A DNA stretch of 64,000 bases from Akkermansiaceae bacterium (lineage in GTDB: Bacteria; Verrucomicrobiota; Verrucomicrobiia; Verrucomicrobiales; Akkermansiaceae), in the NCBI GenBank assembly GCA_017798145.1, contig CP059069.1, positions 2,403,226 through 2,467,225 of the forward strand, in the 5' to 3' direction. This document shows, piece by piece, positions 7,638 through 16,414 of the stretch (position 1 is the first letter of the stretch; each line of letters starts with the position of its first letter). Both the position numbers and the translations under genes were made by a program. Under the pieces are notes generated by a model. The model had not been told where the DNA came from. It did no database searches and was given only the letters and a program-made list of their open reading frames with translations.

Positions 7638-9302
7638 TCAGCGCTTGCCTGCGGCCTTGGGCCTGGGGTTTCCCGAATCCTCCTTGCCGAAGAGGAGCGA
7701 ATTCGGCTTGTCCTTGATGACATCCGTCATGCTCTCCATGGAGCGGATCGCGCTGCGCAGCTCGTCGAGAGTCCGCAGCAGATCGCCCTGGATGTTCCCG
7801 TCCGGGCCGACGCTGGCAAGCGCCGCGTCCAGCTTGGCGAGGGTTTGCCTGACATCTGCGGGGAGGCTTTTGAAATCGGGATCCTCCATGGTCGCCTTCG
7901 CGGCGGCGGCGGCCTGCTCGATTTCCCGGAGGGCACCCCTTGCATCGGCGGCGGTCGTCGCGGCCTCGTCGGCCGCCCGGTTGATGTTCGCCATCGCATC
8001 CTCGATGGGGAGCTTGTCGATCTTGTCCAGGATGGAGGCGAGCTTCACCTCAAGCTGGGCGAAGCCGGAAGGGATGGTGGGGACAAGGGGGTAATCGCCC
8101 TTGTAGGTCAGCTCCTGCCGGGGGCTGTCTGGATAGTAGTCGAAATCGACATACATCGCGCCGGTGAGCAGGCTGCCGGTTTTGAGAGTCGCCCGCAGCC
8201 CGTTCTCGATGGCATCGCCGAGGATGGGCAGCTCGTCCTCCTCCGGGGTCTCCGACCCCACGGGGCGCAGCACTTTCGGATCGATCTCCACAAGCACGGG
8301 CACCTTCTGGTTGTCCCTGTCCGGCACGAAATCGAAGGAGATGTTCGTCACCCGGCCGATGACAATGCCGCGGTACTCCACGGGGGCGGACTGGGAAAGC
8401 CCGCGCACGCTCTGGTCGAAAAGCAGCAGCAGGCGCAGGGTCGGCTCGAAGGTGGAAGAGTTCGCCGCATCCTCATCCTCATGCAGGTCGAAGATCATGC
8501 CGTCCTCTGCGAGCGCTCCGGGGTCCACGCCTTCCTGGATCGCAAAGGAAACCCCGCCCGCGACCATGGCTTGGATGGAAGGTGTCCTGACCTTGAAGCC
8601 GTCCACGCCCGCTGCGACACTGATGCCGCTGGTGTTCCAGAACTTCGTGTTTGTCCTCACCAGCCCCTGGTACTGCTCGCGTATGAAAATCTCATAGAGG
8701 ATGCGGCGCCCGTCCGGATCGAGCTTGCGGCTTTCCACCCGGCCCACATCGTATCCCCGGTAATAGACGGAGGAGCCGACGGAGAGCGATCCGGCGTGTT
8801 CGGAGACCAGGGTGATCCTGCGTCCGGGGACGCTGCGGTTGGTGGCGGGCGGAGTCTCCCTGCCCTTCCATTTCCTCGGGCCGAGCGCCCCGGAGCCGGG
8901 TTCGAGCTCGATATACACCCCGGTGAGGAGCGTGCCGAGGCCGGAGATATCCGCCGCCGAGACCCGCGGGCGCACCACCCAGAAGCGCGATCCCTTGCGG
9001 AGCAGTTTTTCGTTTCCCGCATCAAGGGTGCAATAGACCAGCACCGAGTTCAGATCCTCGGCGAGTTCCACCCGCGTGACCTTGCCCACGTTCACCGAGC
9101 GGCAGCGCAGCTCCGTTTTCCCCGCGACGATGCCATCCGCCGTCTCAAAGCGGATACGCACCTCCGGCCCCTTAGAGCTGATGCTCCGGTAAAGCATCCA
9201 GCCGCCGATGAGCACCGCCAGGATGGGCACGACCCATACCACGTTCCAGCGCTGTGCGGCGCGGAGTTGCGGGGCTGCCGCCTTTGGTTCTTCTTCAATC
9301 AT
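7638..9302 (-). CDS. pqiB: PqiB, MCE/MlaD-domain lipid transport protein
   Basis: A 554-residue protein with one N-terminal membrane helix (WVVPILAVLIGGWMLYRSI) and three MCE (MlaD) domains, visible as the recurring pattern 'IRFETADGIVAGKTELRCRSV', 'SVYYRGYDVGRVESR' and 'PVEYRGIVIGRVTNI', then a long helical C-terminal region rich in Ala and Glu (about residues 430-530) that in E. coli PqiB builds a needle-like coiled coil. Role from the family: periplasm-spanning lipid conduit between inner and outer membranes. The ATG at 9302 (MIEEEPKAAAP) overlaps the end of the second pqiA gene by 8 bp; longer in-frame starts lie inside that gene. Confidence 0.9.
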   Translation of the reverse strand: MIEEEPKAAAPQLRAAQRWNVVWVVPILAVLIGGWMLYRSISSKGPEVRIRFETADGIVAGKTELRCRSVNVGKVTRVELAEDLNSVLVYCTLDAGNEKLLRKGSRFWVVRPRVSAADISGLGTLLTGVYIELEPGSGALGPRKWKGRETPPATNRSVPGRRITLVSEHAGSLSVGSSVYYRGYDVGRVESRKLDPDGRRILYEIFIREQYQGLVRTNTKFWNTSGISVAAGVDGFKVRTPSIQAMVAGGVSFAIQEGVDPGALAEDGMIFDLHEDEDAANSSTFEPTLRLLLLFDQSVRGLSQSAPVEYRGIVIGRVTNISFDFVPDRDNQKVPVLVEIDPKVLRPVGSETPEEDELPILGDAIENGLRATLKTGSLLTGAMYVDFDYYPDSPRQELTYKGDYPLVPTIPSGFAQLEVKLASILDKIDKLPIEDAMANINRAADEAATTAADARGALREIEQAAAAAKATMEDPDFKSLPADVRQTLAKLDAALASVGPDGNIQGDLLRTLDELRSAIRSMESMTDVIKDKPNSLLFGKEDSGNPRPKAAGKR

Positions 9303-9957
9303 TTTCGGAAAGTGGTTGGCGAGCCGCTTCGGCCTGCTCGCGTTCAAGTTGATCCCAAAGCAGTTTCGGGTCAAAGCTCATTGCTGCAAACATGGTGAGG
9401 ATGACGACCGCGGCAAAGGCCAATGCTCCGGGGCCGGGGGTGATGCGCATGTAATTTCCCAGCTGCACCATGGTGACAAGGATGGCGACCACGAAGATAT
9501 CCACCATGGACCAGCGCCCCAGCAACTCCGTGACCCAATAGACCCGTCCGAGGACTTTCGAGGAGTGTGGCACCATGCCCTTGGCCGCAGCGCAGAGCCA
9601 TAGCAGAGAGAAAATTTTCAGGATCGGGATGAGCAGGGAGGCGGTGAAAATGACAATCGCGATGGGGTAGGAGCGCGCCTGCCAGAACTGCACGAGGCCT
9701 TGCATGATGGTGCTTTCCGTAAGGACGCCCAGCTCGCGGACACTCATGATGGGCAGCGTATTCGCCGGGATGTACATGACGGCTGCCGCAATCACTAGGG
9801 CGATGGTGCGGTTGAGGCTGTCCGGCTTGCGCAGGTGCAGGTGGCTGCCGCAGCGCGGGCAATGCCCCAGGGAAACCGGAGAGACTTTTTCGCAGACATG
9901 GCAGCCCGCCAAGCCTTTGGACAAGCCCCTCGGTGGATATTTAGCCGGGCCGTTCAT
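9295..9957 (-). CDS. pqiA: PqiA-family inner-membrane protein (second of two)
   Basis: A 220-residue PqiA-domain protein. It opens with a zinc-ribbon pair (CHVCEKV ... CPRCGSHL), then about four membrane helices with the family signatures PANTLPIMSVRELG, FWQARSYPIAIVIF and GRWSMVDIFVVAILVTMVQLG. E. coli PqiA carries two such domains in one chain; here they are two separate genes, this being the equivalent of the C-terminal half. The ATG (9957) overlaps the first pqiA stop (ATGA), and the stop overlaps the pqiB start. Expected to anchor PqiB in the inner membrane. Confidence 0.88.
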   Translation of the reverse strand: MNGPAKYPPRGLSKGLAGCHVCEKVSPVSLGHCPRCGSHLHLRKPDSLNRTIALVIAAAVMYIPANTLPIMSVRELGVLTESTIMQGLVQFWQARSYPIAIVIFTASLLIPILKIFSLLWLCAAAKGMVPHSSKVLGRVYWVTELLGRWSMVDIFVVAILVTMVQLGNYMRITPGPGALAFAAVVILTMFAAMSFDPKLLWDQLEREQAEAARQPLSEND

Positions 9958-10607
9958 TCCGACATCGCCACCTCCAGGCGATCCCACAGCTCGCGCTTGT
10001 CGATGGCCGCGACGGCGGCCGCCATGCACAGCATGAGGGCGGTGAAAGCCCAGAAGCCCAGGCCGAAATGCAGGTCGGCAAGGCCGCCGAGCTTCAGCAG
10101 GCTGACGAGCACGCCCAGCAGGAAAACCTCGATCATGTTCCATGGTTCCGAGCGGCTCATCCAGCGGGTGACGAACATCGCGCCGGGAGCGCTGCGCCCG
10201 AACATCAGCGGCCCGCAGACATAGACGAGTCCGCCGGCGAGGACGAGCGGGGTGATGATGGTGAAAAGCGCCACCCCGCAACCTACGAGCAGATAGCCCT
10301 CATCTATGAGTGCCATCGCGGCACCCGGCAGCGTGAGGATGGTGCGCATCCCGGCGGCGTCCATGTCCACGAAGGGGGCGCTGTGGACGAAGAACATGAG
10401 CACCAGCGCGGTGAGCGAAAACGCCGTGACCCGCACCAGCGAAGCCGGCCTGTTCTGGAAAAGCGTGGCTCCGCAGCGCACGCAGCTCGCCCGCGAGCCC
10501 TCCGCGATGGGATCGGCCAGATGCAGCGTGTCGCAGTAGTGGCAGAGCGCGTGGTGCGGACCGCCTTTCGGCTTCGGCCAGCTGAGTATGGAAAGGCGTG
10601 TTCTCAA
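9954..10607 (-). CDS. pqiA: PqiA-family inner-membrane protein (first of two)
   Basis: A 217-residue PqiA-domain protein with an N-terminal zinc ribbon (CHYCDTLHLADPI ... CVRCGATLF) and four predicted membrane helices (SLTALVLMFFVHSAPFV, LLVGCGVALFTIITPLVL, MIEVFLLGVLVSLLKLGGL, FGLGFWAFTALMLCMAAAV). Matches the N-terminal half of the two-domain PqiA. It starts 9 bp after the FAH-family gene stop and overlaps the next pqiA by 4 bp, so all five genes down to the HIT gene look like one transcript. Confidence 0.87.
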   Translation of the reverse strand: MRTRLSILSWPKPKGGPHHALCHYCDTLHLADPIAEGSRASCVRCGATLFQNRPASLVRVTAFSLTALVLMFFVHSAPFVDMDAAGMRTILTLPGAAMALIDEGYLLVGCGVALFTIITPLVLAGGLVYVCGPLMFGRSAPGAMFVTRWMSRSEPWNMIEVFLLGVLVSLLKLGGLADLHFGLGFWAFTALMLCMAAAVAAIDKRELWDRLEVAMSE

Positions 10608-10616
10608 ATGCCTTGG

Positions 10617-11471
10617 CTATCTCGTTGCAACGACCCTCTGTGTCAACTCTCCCAGCCCCTCGATGCCACATTCCACGAAATCCCCGGCCTGGAGGTAGCG
10701 CGGTGGATTCATGCCCATGGCCACTCCGCCGGGCGTACCGGTGGCGATGACATCGCCCGGCAGCAGCGTCATGAAACGGCTGATGTAGCTGACCACATCG
10801 CGCACCCCGAAAATCATGTCCCGCGTCCAGCTGTTCTGGCGGATCTCGCCATTCACCTTCGTCCACAGCCGCAGCCCCTGCGGATCCGCCACCTCATCCG
10901 CCGTGACAAGGCACGGCCCCATCGGCGCGAAGGTGTCCGCGCTTTTCCCCTTCGTCCACTGGCCTCCGTGTTCTTTCTGGAAAGCCCGCTCCGAGTAGTC
11001 GCAGAAAACCGAATAGCCGGCCACATGGGACAGGGCATCCTGCTCGGAAACGGAGCTCGCCGTCTTCCCGATGATGACCGCCAGCTCCACCTCGTAATCC
11101 ATTTTCAGCGCCCCCTTGGGGATCAGCACATCGTCCTGTGGGCCGCTCCATGCAGAGCTGGCTTTCATGAAAAGCACCGGCTCGATCGGGATCCCGGCGC
11201 CCATTTCCCGGGCGTGCTCCAGATAATTCTGCCCTACGCAGACGATCTTGGAAGGCCGCGCCACCGGCGGGCCAATGCGTGCCTCCGGATCGATCTCAAA
11301 CCCACCCGGGCAGCCCTGGGAGACCCATTCCGCCAGGCTTTCCAAGCCATCCATTGCGAAAAAACCCTCGTCGTAGTCGAAGAACTCGCCGCTGGCATCA
11401 ATCTTCCTGCCGTCATCCAGCAGCACGCCGGGTTCCTCACGCCCCTCGTCACCAAAACGTATCAGCCTCAT
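10617..11471 (-). CDS. fumarylacetoacetate hydrolase (FAH) family protein
   Basis: A 284-residue FAH-superfamily enzyme. The core is complete: KIVCVGQNYLEHAREMG, then PVLFMKASSAWSGPQDDVLIP, the metal-binding MDYEVELAVIIGK, AGYSVFCDYSERAFQ, and PGDVIATGTPGGVAMGMNPP near the C-terminus. Members cleave or isomerise C-C bonds in aromatic or ureide catabolism (fumarylpyruvate hydrolase, ureidoglycolate lyase and similar); the substrate cannot be read from the sequence. It precedes pqiA by 9 bp and may be transcribed with that operon. Confidence 0.88.
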   Translation of the reverse strand: MRLIRFGDEGREEPGVLLDDGRKIDASGEFFDYDEGFFAMDGLESLAEWVSQGCPGGFEIDPEARIGPPVARPSKIVCVGQNYLEHAREMGAGIPIEPVLFMKASSAWSGPQDDVLIPKGALKMDYEVELAVIIGKTASSVSEQDALSHVAGYSVFCDYSERAFQKEHGGQWTKGKSADTFAPMGPCLVTADEVADPQGLRLWTKVNGEIRQNSWTRDMIFGVRDVVSYISRFMTLLPGDVIATGTPGGVAMGMNPPRYLQAGDFVECGIEGLGELTQRVVATR

Positions 11472-11543
11472 AACAGCACGGATGCTACGTAGATTCCCTG
11501 CCGATTCCAGCCAAATCCCGGGGCTATGCGGGGCTGATACTGG

Positions 11544-12269
11544 CTACCACACGCCCAGCTCCGCGAGCTGCCTTTCCGCAGCCTCCGCCCAGCCACGGTT
11601 CGCGGCAGGCGATGCGGGGGATGGGTGTAGGATTTTTCCGACGGAAGCCTGCGATGCGATCTCTTGCTTCACCGAGAGCATCTGCTTTTCCGCATACGCG
11701 CCAACGCCGATCAGATGCTGCGGCTCGAGAATCTCGATGAGGCGGCGGAGGTGCCTGTAGCAGGCGGCATCCACAGCGACCATCTCGGCGGCCTTGATCT
11801 TGTCAGGCGTCAGGTTCGCGCCGCTGTCCTTCATCCAGATGAGCGGACAGAAATTAATGACCAGGTGGTCTTTGAAAAAGTCCTCCGCCTTGGGGAACTT
11901 TTCGGAAAACAATCCCCACAACCTTTTCCCGCTCACCTCGGACTTCGGGCAGGCCATGCCGGTGATCCTCCGCTTCGGGTGCTCGTTCTCCGGTTTCCCG
12001 ATCTCCGGGGAAAGCCCCATCCAATCCCTCACGGCGGCGATTTCCCCGAAGGGCACCCCGGTCTGCGCCATCCCGTAGGGGCCGGGGTTCATGCCGAGCA
12101 TGAGGACTTTCTTTTTCGTGTCGCCGAATTTCCGCAGGTAGGACTCATAGCCCTCTCGTGCGTAATCGACGGTCAGGTAGGTATGCGAGACGGGATCGGA
12201 AAAGCGCAGAGGGCGCAGCTCGTCAGCGAGTTCGCGGCCGGCGAGGATCAGCTCGTCGCTCGTGCCCAT
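11544..12269 (-). CDS. SMUG1-type single-strand-selective uracil-DNA glycosylase
   Basis: A 241-residue member of UDG family 3 (SMUG1). The catalytic motif 1 GMNPGPYGMAQTGVPFG (about residues 60-76) and motif 2 HPSPASPAANRGW (from about residue 216) match vertebrate SMUG1 closely. The enzyme removes uracil and oxidised pyrimidines such as hydroxymethyluracil during base excision repair. The ATG at 12269 shares one base with the stop of the DUF1080 gene (TGATG), implying coupled translation; a TTG one codon upstream is less likely. SMUG1 is patchily distributed in bacteria. Confidence 0.92.
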   Translation of the reverse strand: MGTSDELILAGRELADELRPLRFSDPVSHTYLTVDYAREGYESYLRKFGDTKKKVLMLGMNPGPYGMAQTGVPFGEIAAVRDWMGLSPEIGKPENEHPKRRITGMACPKSEVSGKRLWGLFSEKFPKAEDFFKDHLVINFCPLIWMKDSGANLTPDKIKAAEMVAVDAACYRHLRRLIEILEPQHLIGVGAYAEKQMLSVKQEIASQASVGKILHPSPASPAANRGWAEAAERQLAELGVW

Positions 12270-12922
12270 CAATCGAGTTCCTTGATGCGCAGGTTGCGGA
12301 ATTTGTAGGTCTGCCCCTTTTCGCCGTGGTGCTGGATGCCGATCACGCCCTTCGCGTCCTTGTCGTCCTCCACGTCGGTGGTGACGACCCCGTTGACCTC
12401 AATGGTGATTTTGTTGCCCTTGCAGGTGATGCGGTAGGTGTTCCAGTCGTTGCGCTTGAATGTATCCCCTGCCCTCTCGCGGAAGGCTTTTTCGCTCTCC
12501 TTGTCACCTTTGATCGGGCTGATGAACCATTTCCTGCGACCCTCATCGTAGAGGCCGCCGGACCATTTCCGGTTCGCATCACCGTCCACCTCGGACTGGT
12601 ATCCGAAGACTTTTCCCGGCTCCGCATGGGCGCGGAACATGAAGCCGCTGTTCGCCTTGCCCTCGGGAAGCAGGATCTGGCCCTCGAAGATAAAATTGGA
12701 GTATTCCTTGTCGGTGACCACGAAGAACTTGTTGTCGCCGGTCAGGTGGATTTCCCCATCTACGACCTCGGTCTTGCCCCACTTGTAGGGATTGTTCCAG
12801 CCTGCGAGGGTCTTGCCGTCGAAGAGTGGCTTGAAGCCATCGGCGTCGGCTTTTTCCTCCGCGCAGGCGGACAGGAGGCCGAGGCATAGCACGGCGGCGG
12901 TGGATAGGATGTTGGTTTTCAT
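12269..12922 (-). CDS. DUF1080 (3-keto-disaccharide hydrolase domain) secreted protein
   Basis: A 217-residue exported protein with a signal peptide (MKTNILSTAAVLCLGLLSACA, likely lipoprotein) and one DUF1080 domain: FKPLFDGKTLAGWNNP, EIHLTGDNKFFVVTDKEYSNFIFEGQI, ANSGFMFRAH, WNTYRITCKGNKITIEVNGVV, GVIGIQHHGEKGQTYKFRNLRIKEL. The fold is a concanavalin-like jelly roll; some members hydrolyse 3-keto-glucosides. It is the common single-domain type in Verrucomicrobiota. Upstream of and overlapping the SMUG1 gene by one base, although no functional link is known. Confidence 0.9.
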   Translation of the reverse strand: MKTNILSTAAVLCLGLLSACAEEKADADGFKPLFDGKTLAGWNNPYKWGKTEVVDGEIHLTGDNKFFVVTDKEYSNFIFEGQILLPEGKANSGFMFRAHAEPGKVFGYQSEVDGDANRKWSGGLYDEGRRKWFISPIKGDKESEKAFRERAGDTFKRNDWNTYRITCKGNKITIEVNGVVTTDVEDDKDAKGVIGIQHHGEKGQTYKFRNLRIKELD

Positions 12923-12932
12923 GATTGTTCGC

Positions 12933-13847
12933 TCAGCGTTTCCACGCGATGAGCAGGACGGTCAGCGCGGCGGGAAGATAGATGAGTGTGGAGAAAAACA
13001 GCTGGCGGCAGGATTTCCTTTCACCGTCCGCGATGAAACGCAGGGCGAGGGCCATGATGGCAAGCCCGAAGATGGGGCCGCCGATGAGCCAGAGCAGGTT
13101 GGTGAAGCCCCAGATGCCGGGGAGAAGGGAAAACGCGGCGAGCACGAGGGAGAACATCGCGCAGAGCAGCCCGCTCCTTTTCCCGCTGACATCCCCGTTG
13201 GACCACATCTTGTAACCCGCCTCTTCGTATTCGAGGCGGCAGAGCCAGTTGATCGCGACGAAGTGCGGGAGCTGCCAGAAAAACAGGATCCCGAAGAGGA
13301 ACCATGCCTCCGGATCGAGGAACTCCCCGCCACCGCCGACCCAGCCGATCATCGGCGGGATCGCGCCGGGGATCGCACCGACGAGGGTGTTCATGGAGCT
13401 CATGCGCTTCATTGGGGTGTAGACGAAAACATAGACAGCGATCGTCGCCGCCGTGAGATAGGCCGCCATCGGGTTCACCATCACCGCCAAGTGGATGATC
13501 CCGATCGCCGAAAGCACCCAGCCGACCGCGAACGCCGTCACCGGGCTCATCCTGCGCGATGGCAGCGGGCGATCCGCCGTGCGTTTCATCATCAGGTCGA
13601 GATCGATTTCCATGAGCTGGTTGAACGCCGCCGATCCGAAGGCCGCCGCCGCCGTGCCGATGATCGTGTGGAAGAGAACCCACCACTCCATCGGCATCCC
13701 CTTGCGCGCCAGCAGGTAACCGAAAAACGCCGTGACCAGGACGAAGAAATTCAGCCGCACCTTCATCAGGACGGACAAATCCTGGCTCAGGGTCGGTGTC
13801 ACGATGGTTTCTTCCTCGGTATCCGGCACAGGGGTAGGATGATGCAT
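12933..13847 (-). CDS. ctaB: protoheme IX farnesyltransferase (heme O synthase)
   Basis: A 304-residue UbiA-superfamily prenyltransferase with about nine membrane helices. The first aspartate-rich motif is NQLMEIDLDLMMKRTADRPLP, the following YTPMKR fits CtaB/CyoE, and the second conserved loop is LPHFVAINWLCRLEYEEAGYKMW. It converts heme b and farnesyl diphosphate to heme O for heme-copper oxidases. No oxidase subunit genes are in the window, so ctaB stands apart from its partners here. It precedes the DUF1080 gene by 10 bp. Confidence 0.92.
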   Translation of the reverse strand: MHHPTPVPDTEEETIVTPTLSQDLSVLMKVRLNFFVLVTAFFGYLLARKGMPMEWWVLFHTIIGTAAAAFGSAAFNQLMEIDLDLMMKRTADRPLPSRRMSPVTAFAVGWVLSAIGIIHLAVMVNPMAAYLTAATIAVYVFVYTPMKRMSSMNTLVGAIPGAIPPMIGWVGGGGEFLDPEAWFLFGILFFWQLPHFVAINWLCRLEYEEAGYKMWSNGDVSGKRSGLLCAMFSLVLAAFSLLPGIWGFTNLLWLIGGPIFGLAIMALALRFIADGERKSCRQLFFSTLIYLPAALTVLLIAWKR

Positions 13848-13877
13848 GTTCGCGACGCTGTCGCCCCTAAAAAGGGA

Positions 13878-14269
13878 TCAGTGTTCTTCGGCAAGGATTT
13901 CAATCCTCCATCCGGCGATCCGATCGAAATGTCGGCGGTTCCGCGCCACAAGCGGAAGGCCGCATGTCATTGCCACCGCTGCCAGCCATGGGTCGTTCTG
14001 GCCGATCTCGCGCAGTGGCCCTTGTTCTGTAGATCCGGGCATATCTCTCAACGACCGGCGCCGCGTCGTTGATCGGCATTCCGATTTTTCAGGAATTCAG
14101 GCACCCTCAGCGGGTCGTGGCCGGCTTTCATCGCCCCGTGCCAGAATTCGCCCAAGGCGACCCGGCGAATCCCAAGGCTCCTTCCCGTGCTTTGCCCTGC
14201 ATATCTCACCGCCCATGGCCGCCTCCTCCAGAGCCCGATGAGAAACGTGGTATCGGCGATGAGCTCCAT
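13878..14269 (-). pseudogene. vapC-like PIN-domain toxin, broken by two frameshifts
   Basis: The span is right for a full PIN toxin (about 130 codons) but the reading frame changes twice. The start (ATG 14269) gives MELIADTTFLIGLWRR with the first PIN aspartate, and continues to EFWHGAMKAG and VPEFLKN. Near 14085 the homology moves to another frame (MPINDAAPVVERYARIYR) and near 14020 to a third (LREIGQNDPWLAAVAMTCG, then ARNRRHFDRIAGWRIEI), ending at the TGA at 13878. Each shift equals one extra base, so a plain read gives only 73 residues. There is no antitoxin gene upstream, where kdgK ends 57 bp away. A true pseudogene or sequencing/assembly indels are both possible. Confidence 0.8.
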
Positions 14270-14326
14270 CGAACCAATAAGATCGAGCTCCTCATTGGAA
14301 ACTGAATTTTGACATTCGAACCTTCC

Positions 14327-15424
14327 CTACCGCACCACCCGCGCGCCGCCGCCGGAGATCTGTTTCTCCACTTCGCTGCGGGTGGCCATCGAGGTGTCGC
14401 CGGGGGTTGTGGAAGCCAGCGCGCCGTGGGCTGCGCCATACTCGACCGCTTTCTGCGCGTCGTTGAACTCCATGAAACCGAACTGCACGCCGGAGGCGAA
14501 GGAATCCCCTCCGCCGACGCGGTCGAGGATCTCAAGGTCGTCGTATTTGCGGGATTCGTGGAACTTGCCCTCATGCCAGAGGATGGCGGACCAATCGTTG
14601 ATCGTTGCCGTTTTCACCCCGCGCAGGGTGGTGGCGGCGACCTTGAAGTTCGGGAATTCCTTCACCGCCGTTTCGATCATCGCCTTGAAGGCGTCGAGCT
14701 CGATGGAGGAGATGTTGTGGTCCACGCCCTCGACCTCGAAGCCGAGCGATGCGGTGAAATCCTCCTCGTTGCCGATCATGACATCCACGTATTTCGCGAT
14801 CTCACGGTTCACCTCGCGCGCCTTGTCGAGGCCGCCTATGGTCTTCCAGAGCGAGGGGCGGTAGTTGAGATCGTAGGAAACGATGGTGCCGTATCTGTTT
14901 GCCGCCTTGACCGCCTCGACGGTGACCTCGGCGGTGCTTTCGGAAAGCGCCGCATAGATCCCGCCGGTATGGAACCAGCGGACACCGAGTTTCCCGAAAA
15001 TGTGATCCCAATCGACATCGCCCGGCTTGAGCTGGGAGGCCGCCGTATTTCCACGATCGGGATTTCCGACAGCGCCACGGATGCCGAAACCGCGCTCGGT
15101 GAAATTCAGGCCGTTTCTAACAGACCGGCCGATTCCGTCATCCCCGCGCCACTGGATGAAATCGGTGGCGACCCCGCCCTGCATGATGAAATCCTCGATC
15201 AGGTGCCCGACCTCGTTGTCAACGAAGGCAGTCACCACCGCCGTCTTGTAGCCGAAGCATTTCCGCAAACCCCGCGAGGTGTTGTATTCGCCGCCGCCCT
15301 CCCAGGCCTGGAAGCTGCGCGCCGTGCGGATGCGTCCCTCGCCCGGATCAAGGCGGAGCATCACTTCCCCGAGGGAAATCTGGTCAAAGGCACATTCGGA
15401 TTTCGGCTTGATGGTCAAAGGCAT
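14327..15424 (-). CDS. kdgK: PfkB-family sugar kinase, likely 2-dehydro-3-deoxygluconokinase
   Basis: A 365-residue ribokinase-fold enzyme. The start region (ISLGEVMLRLDPGEGRIRTARSFQAW then EGGGEYNTSRGL) resembles KdgK, and the C-terminal PfkB signature DRVGGGDSFASGVQFGF carries the catalytic Asp. KdgK phosphorylates 2-keto-3-deoxygluconate for cleavage by KDPG aldolase, a route for uronic acids from pectin or alginate. I take ATG 15424; the longer frame starts with TTG at 15475. It is divergent from arsR. Sugar specificity is inferred, and no neighbouring uronate genes support it. Confidence 0.8.
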   Translation of the reverse strand: MPLTIKPKSECAFDQISLGEVMLRLDPGEGRIRTARSFQAWEGGGEYNTSRGLRKCFGYKTAVVTAFVDNEVGHLIEDFIMQGGVATDFIQWRGDDGIGRSVRNGLNFTERGFGIRGAVGNPDRGNTAASQLKPGDVDWDHIFGKLGVRWFHTGGIYAALSESTAEVTVEAVKAANRYGTIVSYDLNYRPSLWKTIGGLDKAREVNREIAKYVDVMIGNEEDFTASLGFEVEGVDHNISSIELDAFKAMIETAVKEFPNFKVAATTLRGVKTATINDWSAILWHEGKFHESRKYDDLEILDRVGGGDSFASGVQFGFMEFNDAQKAVEYGAAHGALASTTPGDTSMATRSEVEKQISGGGARVVR

Positions 15425-15527
15425 GGCGGGGGCATTCAAAGATTCGTGAGGCTTCGTGTAAAGACGTTTGGGCAAGAATGCGGTTCGCTAAGCAGGGAGG
15501 ATATGCTTATCGGGCATCAATCACCCC

Positions 15528-15553
15528 TTGACATAACGTAAAATATCGTTACG
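15528..15553 (+). promoter_or_regulatory. arsR promoter -35 box and palindromic operator
   Basis: A consensus -35 TTGACA (15528-15533) lies 35 bp before the arsR ATG. Directly behind it is an inverted repeat TAACG (15534-15538) - 8 bp - CGTTA (15547-15551), with a nested CGTAA (15537-15541) / TTACG (15549-15553). A -10 box about 17 bp after the -35 is weak. An inverted repeat between promoter and start is the expected binding site of the ArsR dimer, which leaves DNA when As(III) binds. Confidence 0.55.
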
Positions 15554-15567
15554 AGTTTCTTCGTCAC

Positions 15568-15921
15568 ATGAATTCCGCCCCCACTTTCTTCCGCGCCCTC
15601 GGCGATGACACCCGCTGGCGCATCGTCCGGCTGGTGATGGATCGCGCGCTCTGCGTCTGCGAGCTGGCGGACATCCTCGGAATGCCGCAATCCTCCGTTT
15701 CCAGCCATGTCCAGATCATCCGCAAGGCCGGCCTGCTGGAGAGCGAACGCTGCGGCAAATGGACATATTTCCGCATCCACGCAAAACACCATCCGCTTCT
15801 CACCCATCTCATCGAAAACCTCCCTGTCGGCACCGCGCACAAGACCGACCTGAAAAAGGCCAAGGCCCGCCTCGCCGGGCGCGCCGGAAGCTGCTGCCCC
15901 GGCCCGGCCAAACTCGCCTGA
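15568..15921 (+). CDS. arsR: ArsR-family arsenic-responsive repressor
   Basis: A 117-residue winged-helix repressor. The metal site sits at the start of the DNA-binding region as ALCVCELA (C29, C31), like the CVC site of E. coli ArsR, with a further Cys at about 62. The recognition helix is MPQSSVSSHVQIIRKAGLL. The C-terminus ends in a Cys pair (GSCCPGP). It heads a four-gene arsenic operon, and the palindrome just upstream fits autoregulation. Confidence 0.92.
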   Translation: MNSAPTFFRALGDDTRWRIVRLVMDRALCVCELADILGMPQSSVSSHVQIIRKAGLLESERCGKWTYFRIHAKHHPLLTHLIENLPVGTAHKTDLKKAKARLAGRAGSCCPGPAKLA

Positions 15922-15930
15922 AGACAGCCC

Positions 15931-16410
15931 ATGAAACTCAACGAACTGAAATCTTTGCTCTCGGAATTCTCCGACCGCCACTTCCGCATCAGCCTCCCGG
16001 ATGGCGATGCTATCCCGCAGTCCTTCCACGTCACCGAGGTCGGCCACGTCCACAAGACCTTCCTCGACTGCGGCGGCACGCTGCGCGAGAGCCGCACCTG
16101 CCAACTCCAGATCTGGGTGGGCGAGGACTACGAGCACCGCATCGAGACAGGGAAAATGGCCTCCATTTTGGAAAAAACAAAATCCCTCCTGCCCGATGAC
16201 AGCGTCCCGGTGGAAATCGAATACGAGGACAAGGTCATTTCCCAATACACCATCCAAGGCCACAGGCTGACCGATGATGCGGTGATCCTCAACCTTGCGA
16301 ATAAGCATACGGAATGCCTCGCCCCGGAGCTCTGCGGACTGCCCTCCATCAACCGCCTACCCGCCCTCGGCGGGAAATCATCGTGCTGCGCGCCCGGCCA
16401 AAGCTGCTGA
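15931..16410 (+). CDS. DUF6428 family protein of the ars operon
   Basis: A 159-residue cytoplasmic protein I assign to DUF6428, a family seen in arsenic operons of Bacteroidota and Verrucomicrobiota. Visible features: [49 protein letters not shown], and a C-terminal Cys cluster ([10 protein letters not shown] ... [10 protein letters not shown]) that could bind thiophilic metal. It starts 9 bp after arsR and ends 4 bp before acr3. Function is not established; a metallochaperone or accessory role in As(III) handling is inference from context and cysteines. Confidence 0.8.
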   Translation: MKLNELKSLLSEFSDRHFRISLPDGDAIPQSFHVTEVGHVHKTFLDCGGTLRESRTCQLQIWVGEDYEHRIETGKMASILEKTKSLLPDDSVPVEIEYEDKVISQYTIQGHRLTDDAVILNLANKHTECLAPELCGLPSINRLPALGGKSSCCAPGQSC

Positions 16411-16414
16411 ACCC

